A stretch of 64,000 nt of DNA from Colwellia sp. 1_MG-2023 (GCF_030546755.1 NZ_JAUOPE010000004.1:186001-250000); one strand, 5' to 3'. Counted from the first letter of the stretch, positions 1 to 9,707 are shown. The notes: a model not told the origin generated them from the sequence alone. Translations and numbers: made by a program.

Positions 1-327
1 TTTAGGGATATAACCACTGGCGCCTAAATCGATGGCTCGATTAATAATATTGGCTTCTTCTGTGGCTGACACCATGACAACTTGTATATCTGGGTAGGCG
101 TTTCTGATGGTTGCTAAGCCGGTGAAACCATCATTGCCTGGCATATTTAAATCAAGAAAAATTAACTCAATATCAGGGTTCTCTTGGATCACATCAATGA
201 TACTGTCGAATGACTCTGCTTCAATTATTTCACTTAGTGGCAATGACTTTTTTGCTGCTTGAATCAGGGCCGCACGAAATAAAGGGTGATCATCTGCAAT
301 GGCTAATTTCACAAATTCTATACTCAT
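1..327 (-). CDS. Response regulator, receiver domain (3' end cut by window edge)
   Basis: The visible 109 codons encode an N-terminal CheY-like receiver domain. The paired acidic residues are in IADDHP, the phospho-acceptor Asp is in LIFLDLNMPG, the Thr/Ser switch is in VMVSATEE, and the conserved Lys is at the window edge in GYIPK. The frame is still open at base 1, so an output domain should follow. A LuxR/NarL-type DNA-binding domain is the usual partner of this receiver style, but it is not visible. The start is the ATG at 325-327. The gene lies 74 bp downstream of a TonB-dependent receptor on the same strand. Receiver identity is firm; the output domain is inferred. Confidence 0.85.
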   Translation of the reverse strand, partial: MSIEFVKLAIADDHPLFRAALIQAAKKSLPLSEIIEAESFDSIIDVIQENPDIELIFLDLNMPGNDGFTGLATIRNAYPDIQVVMVSATEEANIINRAIDLGASGYIPK

Positions 328-365
328 GTTTGACCTTAATGCATTTATTAAAACACGGAAGAATA

Positions 366-390
366 GTGGGGCGCTAGTATAACGCCCCAA
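366..390 (-). terminator. Possible terminator hairpin after the TonB receptor
   Basis: A GGGGCG / CGCCCC stem with a loop of about nine bases lies just past the stop of the receptor gene. It has no good T-run, so it may be only a weak terminator or an mRNA-stabilising stem. Confidence 0.3.
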
Positions 391-401
391 TAAGGTAGAT
401 T

Positions 402-2744
402 TTAGAATCTATAGCCAACGGTTAAGTGGATGGTACGCGGGTCGGCAAAGTAACCAATTAAGGTAGTATCACCACCTAAACCAGCGCCATAAGTGCCATC
501 ACCATTGTCTACGGCAAAGTTATAACCACCAACCATCACTTCTTCGTTGGTTAAGTTTTTACCGTGTAAACCACCGTACCAATTACCTTCGGTACTTTCC
601 CAAGTAATGCTTGCGTTTAAGTTACCTGAGCCTTCTTGAATCAACATATCGCTATCTTCAAATAACAGATACTCGTCACGGTAATAATATCCACCGCTGA
701 AGACAAAATAACCGATTTCAGTATCAAGCGTGTAATTGGCTGAAAGGTTCATGGTGTATTTAGGGGTATTTGATAAACCGACTAAAGGCACCGCTACTGT
801 TGGGTCGTCTTCAATTTCTGAATCAATGTAACCGAATGAAAAGTCGATTCTTAAATCATCCGTTGCTGCCCAAGTGACTTCAGCTTCAATACCGTCACCG
901 GTAGAACCTTTGATATTACCTAAGTTTTGATTTAATACCGTTAGATCATTTGGATCAGGCGTTATAGTGATATATTGACGATCTTTATGGTCGATAGAGA
1001 AGAATGTTACGTTGGTACGTAGCATATCGTTCCAATCTTTTTTGATCCCTATTTCGATTGAATCAACAATTTCTGGATTTGCTGCATCTTCGTTTAAGGT
1101 GGCTCGTGGATTAAACGTACCAGATTTAAAACCTTGTGAGTAACTAGCGAATATCATGGTGTCATCATCCATTTGATATTCAAGTCCTACGCGAGGCGAA
1201 AATTGTGACCAATCTGCTTTTTTAGGTGCGTCTAATATACCGTCACCATTGGTATCTTCTCCTAATACCTGTGGAAAAGTAATACTAGGATCTCTGGTGT
1301 AACCGTCAATCCACCCGGTATTTGGGTAAACATTAGAAAAAGCTAAGCCGTTGTTAACATAAGCTTCTTTTTCTTCATTGGTATAACGAGCACCCAATGT
1401 TAAAGAGAGTTTTTCTGATAAGTCGATACTACTTTGTAAGTAAATTGCACTACTTTCACTATTGTTACAGCCAGTAACTTCTCGCGTTAGTCCGGTAGCA
1501 CCTAATGAAGCGCCATAAGCTGCACGACCTAAGAAACCTAAAATAGCATCAAAATGTCCGCATGATTCACCATCATATAAATACAGACCACCAACAATGT
1601 TATAACCTTCACCTGAATAAGAGGCTTGTAATTCGTGGCTAGTATTTTCATCATCATAAAACGCTGGCACGTCAAAAATATCTAATGGGGTATTATCAAA
1701 ATCAATATTGGTATCTGAATAGCCTTCTCGAGAGGTGGCGACATATTTTAATGATAAATCCTCAGAAGCCTGCCAGTTCACCATAAAACTTAAACCAGAC
1801 AGTTCGACACTATTTTCTGTTGGCATACTGGTGTAAGAGTCATAAACATCATCTGGCACTGGAGCATTGGTTAATAAGCTCGGCAATAAACGATAACCAC
1901 CTTTAGCATTTGAATCATCTTGCGTTTTATCCCAAGCTAAACGCATAAATAAGTCATCAGAAGCATGATATTCTAAGGTTAACCGTGCTGCAGTTAAGTC
2001 TTTGTTGTAGTTTTCTTTATCTTGATTTGGTAAGTCAGAAATTAAAAATTCACCAAACCCATCACGATTTAAATTCGCGTAACCAAAACCTAAGTAAAGG
2101 GTATTTTCAACTAACGGTATTTGTCCCGTCATTTTTAAATCTTTTTGATTGTAGCTGCCAAATGTACCTTGGATGTCAAATTCAGCATCACCAGACATTT
2201 CTTTGGTAACATATTTAACCGCACCACCAATGGTATTTTTACCGTATAAAGTTCCTTGTGGACCACGTAATACTTCGATTCTTTCAATATCTAAAAGATC
2301 TAATACTGCACCTTGTGGTCTCGCTAAATATACGTCGTCTACATAAATACCCACGCCTGGTTCATAGCCCCAAAGCGGATCCTGTTGACCAACGCCACGA
2401 ATAAAGGCGGTAAGTGTTGAGTTAGTACCACGGCTGGTTTGTAGCGTTGTGTTTGGTGAAAAGCGTTGTACTTCTGTCATCACAGAAATACCATTTTCAG
2501 CTAACTCGGCGGCGCCAACTGATGTCATGGCTACCGGTGTTTCTTGTAAGTTTTCGGTAGTTTTACGGGCGGTTACTTCAATTATTTCTAAACCTGCCAC
2601 TTTCTTTTCTGTAGCTTCTTCTGCTGCATAAACTGCAGAACTCATTAGTGTTGAACTAATAGCGATTGCACATAGCGATTTGCTAAAAGTGTTTTGTAAC
2701 GACTTACTTTGAGCCGTTTTTGATGTAAACATTGATGTATTCAT
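402..2744 (-). CDS. TonB-dependent outer-membrane receptor
   Basis: A 780-residue outer-membrane active transporter. A long signal peptide ends around SSAVYA. A TonB-box-like EIIEVTA follows, then the plug domain (about residues 60-180) with YVDDVYLARPQGA and the hallmark ERIEVLRGPQGTLYGKN. The rest is a 22-strand-type barrel ending in the aromatic HLTVGYRF. Length and layout fit the large marine TonB receptor group that takes up organic substrates. No siderophore-specific feature was seen. It is divergent from the 3-hydroxybutyrate operon, about 270 bp away, which suggests but does not prove a related ester or oligomer substrate. Family assignment is firm; substrate is unknown. Confidence 0.93.
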   Translation of the reverse strand: MNTSMFTSKTAQSKSLQNTFSKSLCAIAISSTLMSSAVYAAEEATEKKVAGLEIIEVTARKTTENLQETPVAMTSVGAAELAENGISVMTEVQRFSPNTTLQTSRGTNSTLTAFIRGVGQQDPLWGYEPGVGIYVDDVYLARPQGAVLDLLDIERIEVLRGPQGTLYGKNTIGGAVKYVTKEMSGDAEFDIQGTFGSYNQKDLKMTGQIPLVENTLYLGFGYANLNRDGFGEFLISDLPNQDKENYNKDLTAARLTLEYHASDDLFMRLAWDKTQDDSNAKGGYRLLPSLLTNAPVPDDVYDSYTSMPTENSVELSGLSFMVNWQASEDLSLKYVATSREGYSDTNIDFDNTPLDIFDVPAFYDDENTSHELQASYSGEGYNIVGGLYLYDGESCGHFDAILGFLGRAAYGASLGATGLTREVTGCNNSESSAIYLQSSIDLSEKLSLTLGARYTNEEKEAYVNNGLAFSNVYPNTGWIDGYTRDPSITFPQVLGEDTNGDGILDAPKKADWSQFSPRVGLEYQMDDDTMIFASYSQGFKSGTFNPRATLNEDAANPEIVDSIEIGIKKDWNDMLRTNVTFFSIDHKDRQYITITPDPNDLTVLNQNLGNIKGSTGDGIEAEVTWAATDDLRIDFSFGYIDSEIEDDPTVAVPLVGLSNTPKYTMNLSANYTLDTEIGYFVFSGGYYYRDEYLLFEDSDMLIQEGSGNLNASITWESTEGNWYGGLHGKNLTNEEVMVGGYNFAVDNGDGTYGAGLGGDTTLIGYFADPRTIHLTVGYRF

Positions 2745-3012
2745 GTTTCTCCCCGATGGATATTCTTTCTTTATAGTTATATTTATTGCAGTGATTGTTT
2801 TTCAGTCGCTAATTAATCTAGCGCAAGCTAACCCATCTGTATGTGGTACTTAAGTACTATACCTTTTTATCATCTTGTGAAGCACAATGAAATTGAGCAT
2901 TTAAGGTGATTATTTTTCTATTCGCTATCATCTTATATTACTCATGAGTTTTGTTAGTGAGAGATCTCTTCAGTCAAATTGATTTAATTAAAACAATACT
3001 CAGGAATTATTT
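2745..3012. promoter_or_regulatory. Divergent promoter region, TonB receptor / 3-hydroxybutyrate operon
   Basis: This 268-bp AT-rich spacer must carry the promoters of both divergent units. It holds a perfect 12-bp palindrome (GTACTTAAGTAC, 2846-2857) and a short TTGTG-N3-CACAA dyad (2875-2887). Either could be an operator, but I recognise no named consensus. The ribosome-binding site of the permease gene (CAGGAA) is close to 3000. Confidence 0.4.
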
Positions 3013-4308
3013 ATGTTAAGTATGTTTGGCTTAGTCGGAGGACTCATTTTATTAGTGGTTCTTACGATGAGGGGTATGAATTTATTCATTAGCGCTCCTT
3101 TATGTGCGTTACTTGTTGCCCTTAGCAATAATATGGCGTTACTTACTGGCGACACTTATTTTGTTAGCACTTATATGTCTGGCTTTACGAGTTTTATTGC
3201 CGCGTGGTTTTTTATGTTTTTACTGGGTTCTTTATTCGGTAAATTTATGGAAGATACGGGCGCAGCAGACAGTGTTGCCCGCTATATTGTTGATAAACTC
3301 GGCATGAAGAAGGCGGTTTTTGCCGTTGTAGCCGCTTGTGCTATTTTAACGTATGGCGGCGTTAACTTATTTGTTGTGGCGTTTTCCGTATATCCAATGG
3401 CGTTAAGTTTATTTAAAGATGCTAATTTACCACGCCGTTTTATCCCTGCCACGTTAGCGTTTGGCTCGGTTACTTTTACCATGACGTCGGCAGGCTCGCC
3501 GGAAATTCAAAATTGGATCCCGATAAAATATCTAGGCACTACTCCTTATGCCGGTTGGGAAGTCAGTTTAGTGGTTGCGATTTTTATGGCGTTATTCGGC
3601 TATTGGTGGTTAAAAAAGCTCATTGCAAAAGCCGTGGCAAATGGTGAGGTATTTGAACACCGTGATGATGATCCTGAAATTTTTCAACGAGATTATCCTC
3701 ATCCCATTACCGGTGTTATCCCTTTATTAGTAGTATTAACCTTGTCGTTTACTCTTCATAGCTACTTTGGCCATAATGCGCTGATTGTTGCTTTAGCCGG
3801 TGGCGTGATCAGTATTTGGTTGATCAATCACAAGTATTTTCACAACTTTAATCAAGCTATTTCTGATGGTACCAATGGTGCATTAATTGCAATTGGTAAC
3901 ACAGCCGCCGTCGTTGGTTTTGGCGCAGTGGCAAAATCAACCGCTGCTTTTCAAACAGCAGTGAATATCATGACTCAAATACCGGGCAATGAATTAATTG
4001 GTGCCGCTGTAGCGGTAAGCGTTATTGCCGGATTAACGGGCTCAGCCTCAGGTGGCCAAGCGATAGCATTACCCTTAATTGCACCACATTATATTGATCA
4101 AGGGGTTAACCCTGAAGAGCTACACCGTGTGGTTGCTATTAGTTCAGGCGCTTTAGATACCTTGCCACATAATGGCTATGTCGTTACTACTATTCGTGCT
4201 ATTTGTAAGGAAACGCATGCAAGTGCGTATTGGTCGATGTTCGCTATGACCGGCGCAGTTCCTTTGTTAGGCTTAATACTCGCCATTGGCTTGTTTATTT
4301 TTATTTAG
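3013..4308 (+). CDS. GntP-family permease (probable 3-hydroxybutyrate/organic acid importer)
   Basis: A 431-residue polytopic inner-membrane protein with about 12 hydrophobic segments. It is of GntP/CitMHS-type character: an early GLVGGLILLVVLTMRG, a central SAGSPEIQNWIP, and a C-terminal GSASGGQAIALPLIAPHY, and a LDTLPHNGY motif typical of the family. GntP members are proton symporters for gluconate or short hydroxy acids. The genes downstream (3-hydroxybutyrate dehydrogenase and CoA-transferase) point to 3-hydroxybutyrate as substrate. It is first in a tight five-gene operon; the next start lies 18 bp past its stop. Family is firm; substrate is inferred from context. Confidence 0.85.
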   Translation: MLSMFGLVGGLILLVVLTMRGMNLFISAPLCALLVALSNNMALLTGDTYFVSTYMSGFTSFIAAWFFMFLLGSLFGKFMEDTGAADSVARYIVDKLGMKKAVFAVVAACAILTYGGVNLFVVAFSVYPMALSLFKDANLPRRFIPATLAFGSVTFTMTSAGSPEIQNWIPIKYLGTTPYAGWEVSLVVAIFMALFGYWWLKKLIAKAVANGEVFEHRDDDPEIFQRDYPHPITGVIPLLVVLTLSFTLHSYFGHNALIVALAGGVISIWLINHKYFHNFNQAISDGTNGALIAIGNTAAVVGFGAVAKSTAAFQTAVNIMTQIPGNELIGAAVAVSVIAGLTGSASGGQAIALPLIAPHYIDQGVNPEELHRVVAISSGALDTLPHNGYVVTTIRAICKETHASAYWSMFAMTGAVPLLGLILAIGLFIFI

Positions 4309-4326
4309 ATTTTGATAGGAAATATT

Positions 4327-5505
4327 ATGAATATTCGACTTCTTCTTTTAGCAGCGATCCTGCTGTTATCAGGAATTTGCTTAGCAGACGAAGCTAGTAA
4401 ACCGTTACTGGTAACTAAGCAAAAATTCACCCTCGATAATTTTCAAACCTTTGGCGGCAAGAATATCGCAAAGGTTAATGTGGGCTGGGAAGCTTATGGC
4501 ACGTTAAACCAAGATAAAAGTAATGCGATTTTAATTACTCATTTCTTTTCAGGAAACTCACATGCTGCGGGTAAGTACAGTGAAAGTGATGCGCTACCCG
4601 GTTATTGGGATAGCATTATTGGCCCAGGCAAAGCCATTGATACGAATAAATACTATGTCATAAGTTCCGACACGTTAGTGAATGCTAGCGCGTTTGATAA
4701 AAATGTTATTACTACAGGGCCAACGAGCATAGATCCTAAAACAGGTAAACCATACGGATTAACGTTTCCTGTGGTGACAATACGTGATTTTGTCAATGTG
4801 CAAAAAGCGCTGATAGAAAGTTTAGGTATTGAAAAATTACATGCTGTTGTCGGTGCTTCCATGGGATCATTGCAAGCCATCGAATGGTCAGTTGCTTACC
4901 CTGATATGGTTGAGCGCATGGTTTCTGTGATTGGGGCGGCAGAAATGGACGCGTGGTTGGTCGCGGGGCTTGAATCTTGGGCTGCACCGATAAAACAAGA
5001 TCCAAATTGGAATGGCGGTGACTATTACCAAAGCAAAGCACCGAAAAAAGGTTTGCAATTGTCGTTAGCGAGTATCACCAAAGATGCAATGCACCCCGCT
5101 ATTTTCAATGCTTCAAACCCTAACCACCAAGCTGTTAATCAGGCCGCATTAAACGATATTAACGCTAACTTTCCAGTGGTTGATTGGCTTTATGCTGCCG
5201 CGGGAGCCAAAGTTGATATTATTGATGCGAATCATGTTTTATATCTCGTTCGCGCCAATCAATTATTTATTGCCGGACATAATAATGATTTAGCCGGAAG
5301 TTTGAAAAAAATTACCGCTAAAACGTTATTTCTTCCTGCCGCCAATGATTTAGTGTTGTTTCCATCAATGGCTAAAAAGGCACATGAACTGATTGGCGAG
5401 AATAGTCAGTATGAAGAAATTCAAGGCATGTGGGGACACCTCGACGGCCTCTTCTCAATCAGTAGTAAAGCAAAAACCATTGCGACATTTTTGGAGAGTA
5501 AATAA
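4327..5505 (+). CDS. Exported MetX-like alpha/beta hydrolase
   Basis: A 392-residue alpha/beta-fold enzyme of the homoserine O-acetyltransferase (MetX) superfamily. The nucleophile elbow is GASMGSLQAIEW, the acid is probably Asp in ANDLVLFP, and the His is in WGHLDGLF. Unlike biosynthetic MetX it starts with a signal peptide (hydrophobic run then CLADEA), so it probably acts in the periplasm. I chose ATG 4327, which has AGGA nine bases or less upstream, over the TTG at 4312. Its stop overlaps the next start (TAATG). Placed between a permease and 3-hydroxybutyrate dehydrogenase, it is a candidate hydrolase for 3-hydroxybutyrate esters or oligomers. That role is inferred. Confidence 0.8.
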   Translation: MNIRLLLLAAILLLSGICLADEASKPLLVTKQKFTLDNFQTFGGKNIAKVNVGWEAYGTLNQDKSNAILITHFFSGNSHAAGKYSESDALPGYWDSIIGPGKAIDTNKYYVISSDTLVNASAFDKNVITTGPTSIDPKTGKPYGLTFPVVTIRDFVNVQKALIESLGIEKLHAVVGASMGSLQAIEWSVAYPDMVERMVSVIGAAEMDAWLVAGLESWAAPIKQDPNWNGGDYYQSKAPKKGLQLSLASITKDAMHPAIFNASNPNHQAVNQAALNDINANFPVVDWLYAAAGAKVDIIDANHVLYLVRANQLFIAGHNNDLAGSLKKITAKTLFLPAANDLVLFPSMAKKAHELIGENSQYEEIQGMWGHLDGLFSISSKAKTIATFLESK

Positions 5506-6272
5506 TGGAAAACATGACCGCCTTAATTACCGGAGCAGGCAGTGGTATTGGTTTCGGTGTGGCTCAGTCGTTAGCTGAAAAAGGTGCGAATATCATTATC
5601 ACGGATATTAATGATGAGGCGGTATTATCTGCCCAACAAAAATTAGCTGAAAAAGGTTTAACAGTTAAAGGTATTAAACTGGATGTCACTAATGAACAAG
5701 ATATCGAAAATTTGCTCGTAGCTTTAGCGGACACAAGCGTTGATATTTTGGTTAATAATGCCGGCATACAATATGTGTCACGTCTTGAAGATTTTCCAAT
5801 GAATGTTTGGCAAAAAATTGTCGATGTATTACTGACTGGCCCTGCCAGAACTTGCAAAGCATTTATGCCGCAAATGCGAGAAAACGGTTTTGGCAGAATT
5901 ATCAATATTGGTTCGATTCATGGCTTAGTGGCCTCGCCTTTTAAGTCTGCTTATGTGGCGGCTAAACATGGCTTAATTGGCTTTTCAAAAGTCATCGCGT
6001 TAGAAACTTCGGATACTGATATTACTATTAATACCATTTGTCCAGCCTACGTTAAAACGCCTTTGGTTGAGAAACAAATTAAAGATCAAGCGCAACAGCA
6101 TGGCATAAGCGAAGAAGAGGTTATCAATAAAATAATGCTAGAGCCTATGCCGAAAAAGTCGTTTATCGATATTGAAGAAATTAGCGCTACGGTTTGTTTT
6201 TTAGCGAGTAAAGAAGCAAGAAATATGACGGGACAAGCGCTTGTCCTTGATGGTGGTTGGACAGTTAAATAA
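5505..6272 (+). CDS. bdhA: 3-hydroxybutyrate dehydrogenase (SDR family)
   Basis: A 255-residue classical short-chain dehydrogenase that would oxidise (R)-3-hydroxybutyrate to acetoacetate with NAD. It shows the cofactor motif TGAGSGIG, NNAGIQ, the catalytic Ser in IGSIHG, and YVAAK with the Tyr-Lys pair. It ends in MTGQALVLDGGWTVK, as in BdhA proteins. The start ATG overlaps the previous stop by one base, implying translational coupling. The CoA-transferase genes directly downstream handle the product acetoacetate. This supports the substrate call strongly, although SDR specificity cannot be read from sequence alone. Confidence 0.9.
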   Translation: MENMTALITGAGSGIGFGVAQSLAEKGANIIITDINDEAVLSAQQKLAEKGLTVKGIKLDVTNEQDIENLLVALADTSVDILVNNAGIQYVSRLEDFPMNVWQKIVDVLLTGPARTCKAFMPQMRENGFGRIINIGSIHGLVASPFKSAYVAAKHGLIGFSKVIALETSDTDITINTICPAYVKTPLVEKQIKDQAQQHGISEEEVINKIMLEPMPKKSFIDIEEISATVCFLASKEARNMTGQALVLDGGWTVK

Positions 6273-6336
6273 TCCCATTGAATAGTTTGATTTAATGATC
6301 AAGCAAATTGATTTACCAATGATAGGAACAAAGAAA

Positions 6337-7056
6337 ATGGCGGGTTTTAATAAAGTTGTCGCGAATTATCAAGAAGCGATGGCAGGATTAGAAAACGGAA
6401 TGACGGTCATCGCTGGTGGTTTTGGCTTGTGCGGCATTCCTGAAAATTTAATCAATGAAATTAAGCGTAAAGGCACCAAAGATCTTACGGTTGTTTCAAA
6501 TAATTGTGGCGTGGATGATTTTGGTTTAGGGGTGTTACTTGCCGATCGCCAAATTAGCAAAATTGTCGCCTCTTATGTCGGTGAAAATGCTGAGTTTGAA
6601 CGACAAATGATGAGCGGTGAATTAGCCGTTGAATTAACACCGCAAGGCACGCTTGCTGAAAAAATGCGAGCGGGCGGGGCAGGCATTCCTGCTTTTTTTA
6701 CCGCAACAGGTGTTGGTACGCCAGTGGGTGAAGGTAAGGAAGTACGTACTTTTAATGGCAGGGAATATTTACTTGAAGAAGGTATTCAAGGTGATTTCGC
6801 GATTATTAAAGCGTGGAAAGCAGATAAATATGGCAATTTAGTGTATCGCAAAACAGCGCGCAACTTTAATCCAATGGCGGCGACGGCAGGAAAAATCACC
6901 GTCGTTGAAGTGGAAGAAATTGTTGAGCCAGGTGAACTCGATCCAGACCACATTCATACTTCAGGTATTTATGTCGATCGTTTGATCCTTGGCACTTTTG
7001 AAAAACGCATTGAACAGCGAACAATTCGCCCTTCGCAGCAAGAGTCAGGAGAATAA
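6337..7056 (+). CDS. scoA: 3-oxoacid CoA-transferase, subunit A
   Basis: A 239-residue alpha subunit of succinyl-CoA:3-ketoacid CoA-transferase, which activates acetoacetate to acetoacetyl-CoA. The N-terminal glycine-rich motif [13 protein letters not shown] and later [15 protein letters not shown] match the family. The start at 6337 (MAGFNKVV) is preferred over the upstream ATG 6295 because AGGA sits nine bases before it and family members begin here. It is followed after 2 bp by the B subunit. Confidence 0.92.
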   Translation: MAGFNKVVANYQEAMAGLENGMTVIAGGFGLCGIPENLINEIKRKGTKDLTVVSNNCGVDDFGLGVLLADRQISKIVASYVGENAEFERQMMSGELAVELTPQGTLAEKMRAGGAGIPAFFTATGVGTPVGEGKEVRTFNGREYLLEEGIQGDFAIIKAWKADKYGNLVYRKTARNFNPMAATAGKITVVEVEEIVEPGELDPDHIHTSGIYVDRLILGTFEKRIEQRTIRPSQQESGE

Positions 7057-7058
7057 AA

Positions 7059-7715
7059 ATGGCGTTAACTCGAGAACAAATGGCAAAGCGCGTTGCTCAA
7101 GAATTACAAGACGGTTATTACGTTAATTTAGGCATTGGTATACCAACGTTAGTGGCTAATTATATTCCTGAAAATATGGAAGTAATGTTGCAATCAGAAA
7201 ATGGCCTTTTGGGAATGGGACAATTTCCTACTGAAGATGAAATTGATGCGGATTTAATTAATGCCGGCAAACAAACGGTAACCATGGCAACGGGAGCTTC
7301 TGTGTTTTCAAGTGCTGAATCATTTGCCATGATCCGTGGTGGTCATGTTGATTTAACAGTACTTGGTGCTTTTGAAGTCGACGTGAATGGCAATATTGCT
7401 TCGTATATGATCCCCGGAAAGTTAATTAAAGGCATGGGTGGCGCAATGGATTTAGTGGCCGGTGCTGATAATATTATTGTCACCATGACCCATGCTTCAA
7501 AGCATGGCGATTCTAAATTACTCGCAAATTGTACTTTGCCGCTTACGGGGAAGAATTGCATTAAAAAGGTTCTCACCGATTTAGCGTATCTAGAAATCAA
7601 CAATGGTAAATTTCACTTATTAGAATATGCGCCAGGTGTGTCTATTGAAGAGATTCAGGCGCTTACTGAAGGCGAATTGATCGTCAGTGACAACGTCAAA
7701 GAAATGCTTGTTTGA
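7059..7715 (+). CDS. scoB: 3-oxoacid CoA-transferase, subunit B
   Basis: A 218-residue beta subunit, partner of the preceding gene. It carries the catalytic glutamate in SENGLLGMG, then GGHVDLTVLGAFEVD and a central MIPGKLIKGMGGAMDLV, all typical of ScoB/AtoA. A strong ribosome-binding site (CAGGAG) lies before the ATG. It is the last gene of the operon; an intrinsic terminator follows within ten bases. Confidence 0.93.
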   Translation: MALTREQMAKRVAQELQDGYYVNLGIGIPTLVANYIPENMEVMLQSENGLLGMGQFPTEDEIDADLINAGKQTVTMATGASVFSSAESFAMIRGGHVDLTVLGAFEVDVNGNIASYMIPGKLIKGMGGAMDLVAGADNIIVTMTHASKHGDSKLLANCTLPLTGKNCIKKVLTDLAYLEINNGKFHLLEYAPGVSIEEIQALTEGELIVSDNVKEMLV

Positions 7716-7722
7716 CCTAGTT

Positions 7723-7756
7723 CGGCACTTTGGTTGGTTTAAAGTGCCGTTTTTTT
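7723..7756 (+). terminator. Intrinsic terminator of the 3-hydroxybutyrate operon
   Basis: A nine-base perfect stem, CGGCACTTT / AAAGTGCCG, with a nine-base loop is followed by seven T. It lies eight bases after the scoB stop. Confidence 0.9.
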
Positions 7757-7778
7757 ATTCCCTCTATTTCTCCGTTTA

Positions 7779-8390
7779 TTAGCTCGTTTTGCTAAAGACT
7801 AATAAACGGTTATTCGCCGGCATCGTATGATCGGTGACTAATGATAAACCTGCCATATTTGCCAAAGTGACTATTGCTTCAAAATCACGAATACCACTGA
7901 GTTGATCACGTTCTTTTAACCACAAATCAAACTGTTGATTACTTGCGCTGGTAAATTTACCGTCGTAATTAAATGGACCGTATATACACAAGGTGCCATT
8001 TTTCGCTAAATTATTGCCAACGCCTGTGAAAAAGCGTTGCACTAGCAGCCAGCTGACAATATGCAGTGTATTGGCAGTAAAAATTCCATCAAAGTAAGGC
8101 GCATTGTCGTTGTTTATCAAAGACCAATCTTCATTAAGATCAAGCGTTAATGGCGCACGAATATTGTTTAAACCGCTATTGCTTATTCTTTGGTTGATAG
8201 AGAAATGATTGATGGCAAGATCACTCGTTTGCCAAACAAGTTGCGGTAAATGTTCAGCAAAATGTATGGCATGTTGACCCGTACCTGAGCCTACCTCTAA
8301 TACATTATTCGTGGTACTAAAAGCCTGTTTTAATACCGTTAAAATAGCAGACTTATTGTTTTCACACGCCTGAGAAAATGCTAATTCCAT
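7779..8390 (-). CDS. DUF938 SAM-dependent methyltransferase
   Basis: A 203-residue class I methyltransferase-fold protein of the DUF938 family. The SAM-binding motif is NVLEVGSGTGQHAIHFAEHLP, shared with ubiquinone-type methyltransferases, followed by GIFTANTLHIVSW and YGPFNYDGKFTS. The substrate of this widespread family is not established. The gene is downstream of the acyltransferase-like gene on the same strand with a 23-bp gap, so the two are probably co-transcribed. Confidence 0.85.
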   Translation of the reverse strand: MELAFSQACENNKSAILTVLKQAFSTTNNVLEVGSGTGQHAIHFAEHLPQLVWQTSDLAINHFSINQRISNSGLNNIRAPLTLDLNEDWSLINNDNAPYFDGIFTANTLHIVSWLLVQRFFTGVGNNLAKNGTLCIYGPFNYDGKFTSASNQQFDLWLKERDQLSGIRDFEAIVTLANMAGLSLVTDHTMPANNRLLVFSKTS

Positions 8391-8413
8391 GCTAAATTCC
8401 TATTATCTATGTG

Positions 8414-9538
8414 TTAGCCTTGTTTAAACGGTAACGACGCTAAACATTGCTGTTGATAGCGCTTTAGTTGTGCTCGCTCTTGTTGGCAGTAATTCTTAAT
8501 CGGCGTTTTGAAATTTTCGTTTTTAATCCAATGATAAGAGTATGTCAGAACAGCTTCAAAACCTCGTTGTATTTTATGCTCACCCTGTGTACCGGGATTA
8601 AACATTGCTAGCTTATTTTCAATGCAAAACTCTATGCCTTGATAATAACAAAGTTCAAAGTGTAAGTTTTTCACTGACTCGCTACATCCCCAATAACGGC
8701 CATATAAATTTTTTTTATCAAAAAAGAACAATGAACAAGCAATATAATTATCCTCCCGACTCGCGATAATTAGTAAAATATTATCCGGTAAGGTTTGAAA
8801 TATTTGCTGAAAAAAAGCATAGCTTAAATGCGGTTGATGACCTTTTTTTAAATAGGTTAACTGGTAGGTTAAATAGAAATAATCTAAGTGCTTTTTGGTG
8901 ATTTCTTTGCCAGTAAATTGTGTTACCTCAACATTTTGCTGTGCAATTGAACGGCGTTCTTTTAAGGTGTTTTTACGTTTACGTGCGGTAAATGAAGAAA
9001 GAAAATGATCAAAACTTTGATACTGGCGGTTGAACCAATGAAACTGAACGGTATGACGAAGATATATATCGTCCGGCAATTTTTCTTGATCAACTAAAGA
9101 TATTTCAGGAATAAATAATAAGTGCCAACTATTGAGTTTGTTTTGCTGACAATATTCAATGAGTACCTTCATTAATTCAAGGTAATCACCAGAATCGCTT
9201 AAGAGCTTCTCACTAGGAATAGGAGTAACAGGTATAGTACTGACTAGCTTGGGATAATAATCTAAATTATGGTTTTGATAAGCTTGTGCCCAGTCCCAGT
9301 CAAAGACATATTCGCCCCACGAATGTTGTTTAATATATAAAGGGAGCACAGCGTTAATTTTATTATTGGCTGATAACGTTAAGTGGTGTGGCTGCCAGCC
9401 GGTTTCGGCAGTAATGGAAGCACTATCTTCAAGCGCTTTGAAAAACGCGTAATGCATAAACGGACAAGCAGATTTTTCTAGGGCTTGCCATTGGTTTTTA
9501 GCAATATTATTAATGTTATTATGAAATTCTGCTTTCAC
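8414..9538 (-). CDS. GNAT-like acyltransferase, COG3146 family
   Basis: A 374-residue protein of the COG3146 (peptidogalycan biosynthesis/recognition, DUF482) family with a C-terminal FemAB/GNAT-type fold. Recognisable parts are HYAFFKALEDS near the N-terminus, WGEYVFDWDWAQAY, ARKRKNTLKERR in the middle and FNPGTQGEHKIQRGF near the end. The family is common in proteobacteria but its reaction is not settled. It is cytoplasmic, with no signal or membrane segment. It is first of a two-gene unit with the DUF938 gene and divergent from lexA. Confidence 0.82.
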   Translation of the reverse strand: MKAEFHNNINNIAKNQWQALEKSACPFMHYAFFKALEDSASITAETGWQPHHLTLSANNKINAVLPLYIKQHSWGEYVFDWDWAQAYQNHNLDYYPKLVSTIPVTPIPSEKLLSDSGDYLELMKVLIEYCQQNKLNSWHLLFIPEISLVDQEKLPDDIYLRHTVQFHWFNRQYQSFDHFLSSFTARKRKNTLKERRSIAQQNVEVTQFTGKEITKKHLDYFYLTYQLTYLKKGHQPHLSYAFFQQIFQTLPDNILLIIASREDNYIACSLFFFDKKNLYGRYWGCSESVKNLHFELCYYQGIEFCIENKLAMFNPGTQGEHKIQRGFEAVLTYSYHWIKNENFKTPIKNYCQQERAQLKRYQQQCLASLPFKQG

Positions 9539-9707
9539 GTTGCTTTTATCGTTAAGTAAGCCTTTGCTTTAGCATAGCCGATTTTGCAGTGACATTTAAT
9601 CATCAATTACTCATAGTGAGTTTTATCTCTTTCATTTATATAGAATTATGTAAAGCATTTAGATTAAATATTTTACTTTCCTAACGAGGGTTGCGTTTAT
9701 TTACAGC

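Noticed and set aside
2846-2857. 12-bp palindrome as a specific regulator site
   Set aside because: A perfect palindrome of this size can occur by chance in AT-rich DNA and matches no consensus that I can name; only listed within the promoter region.
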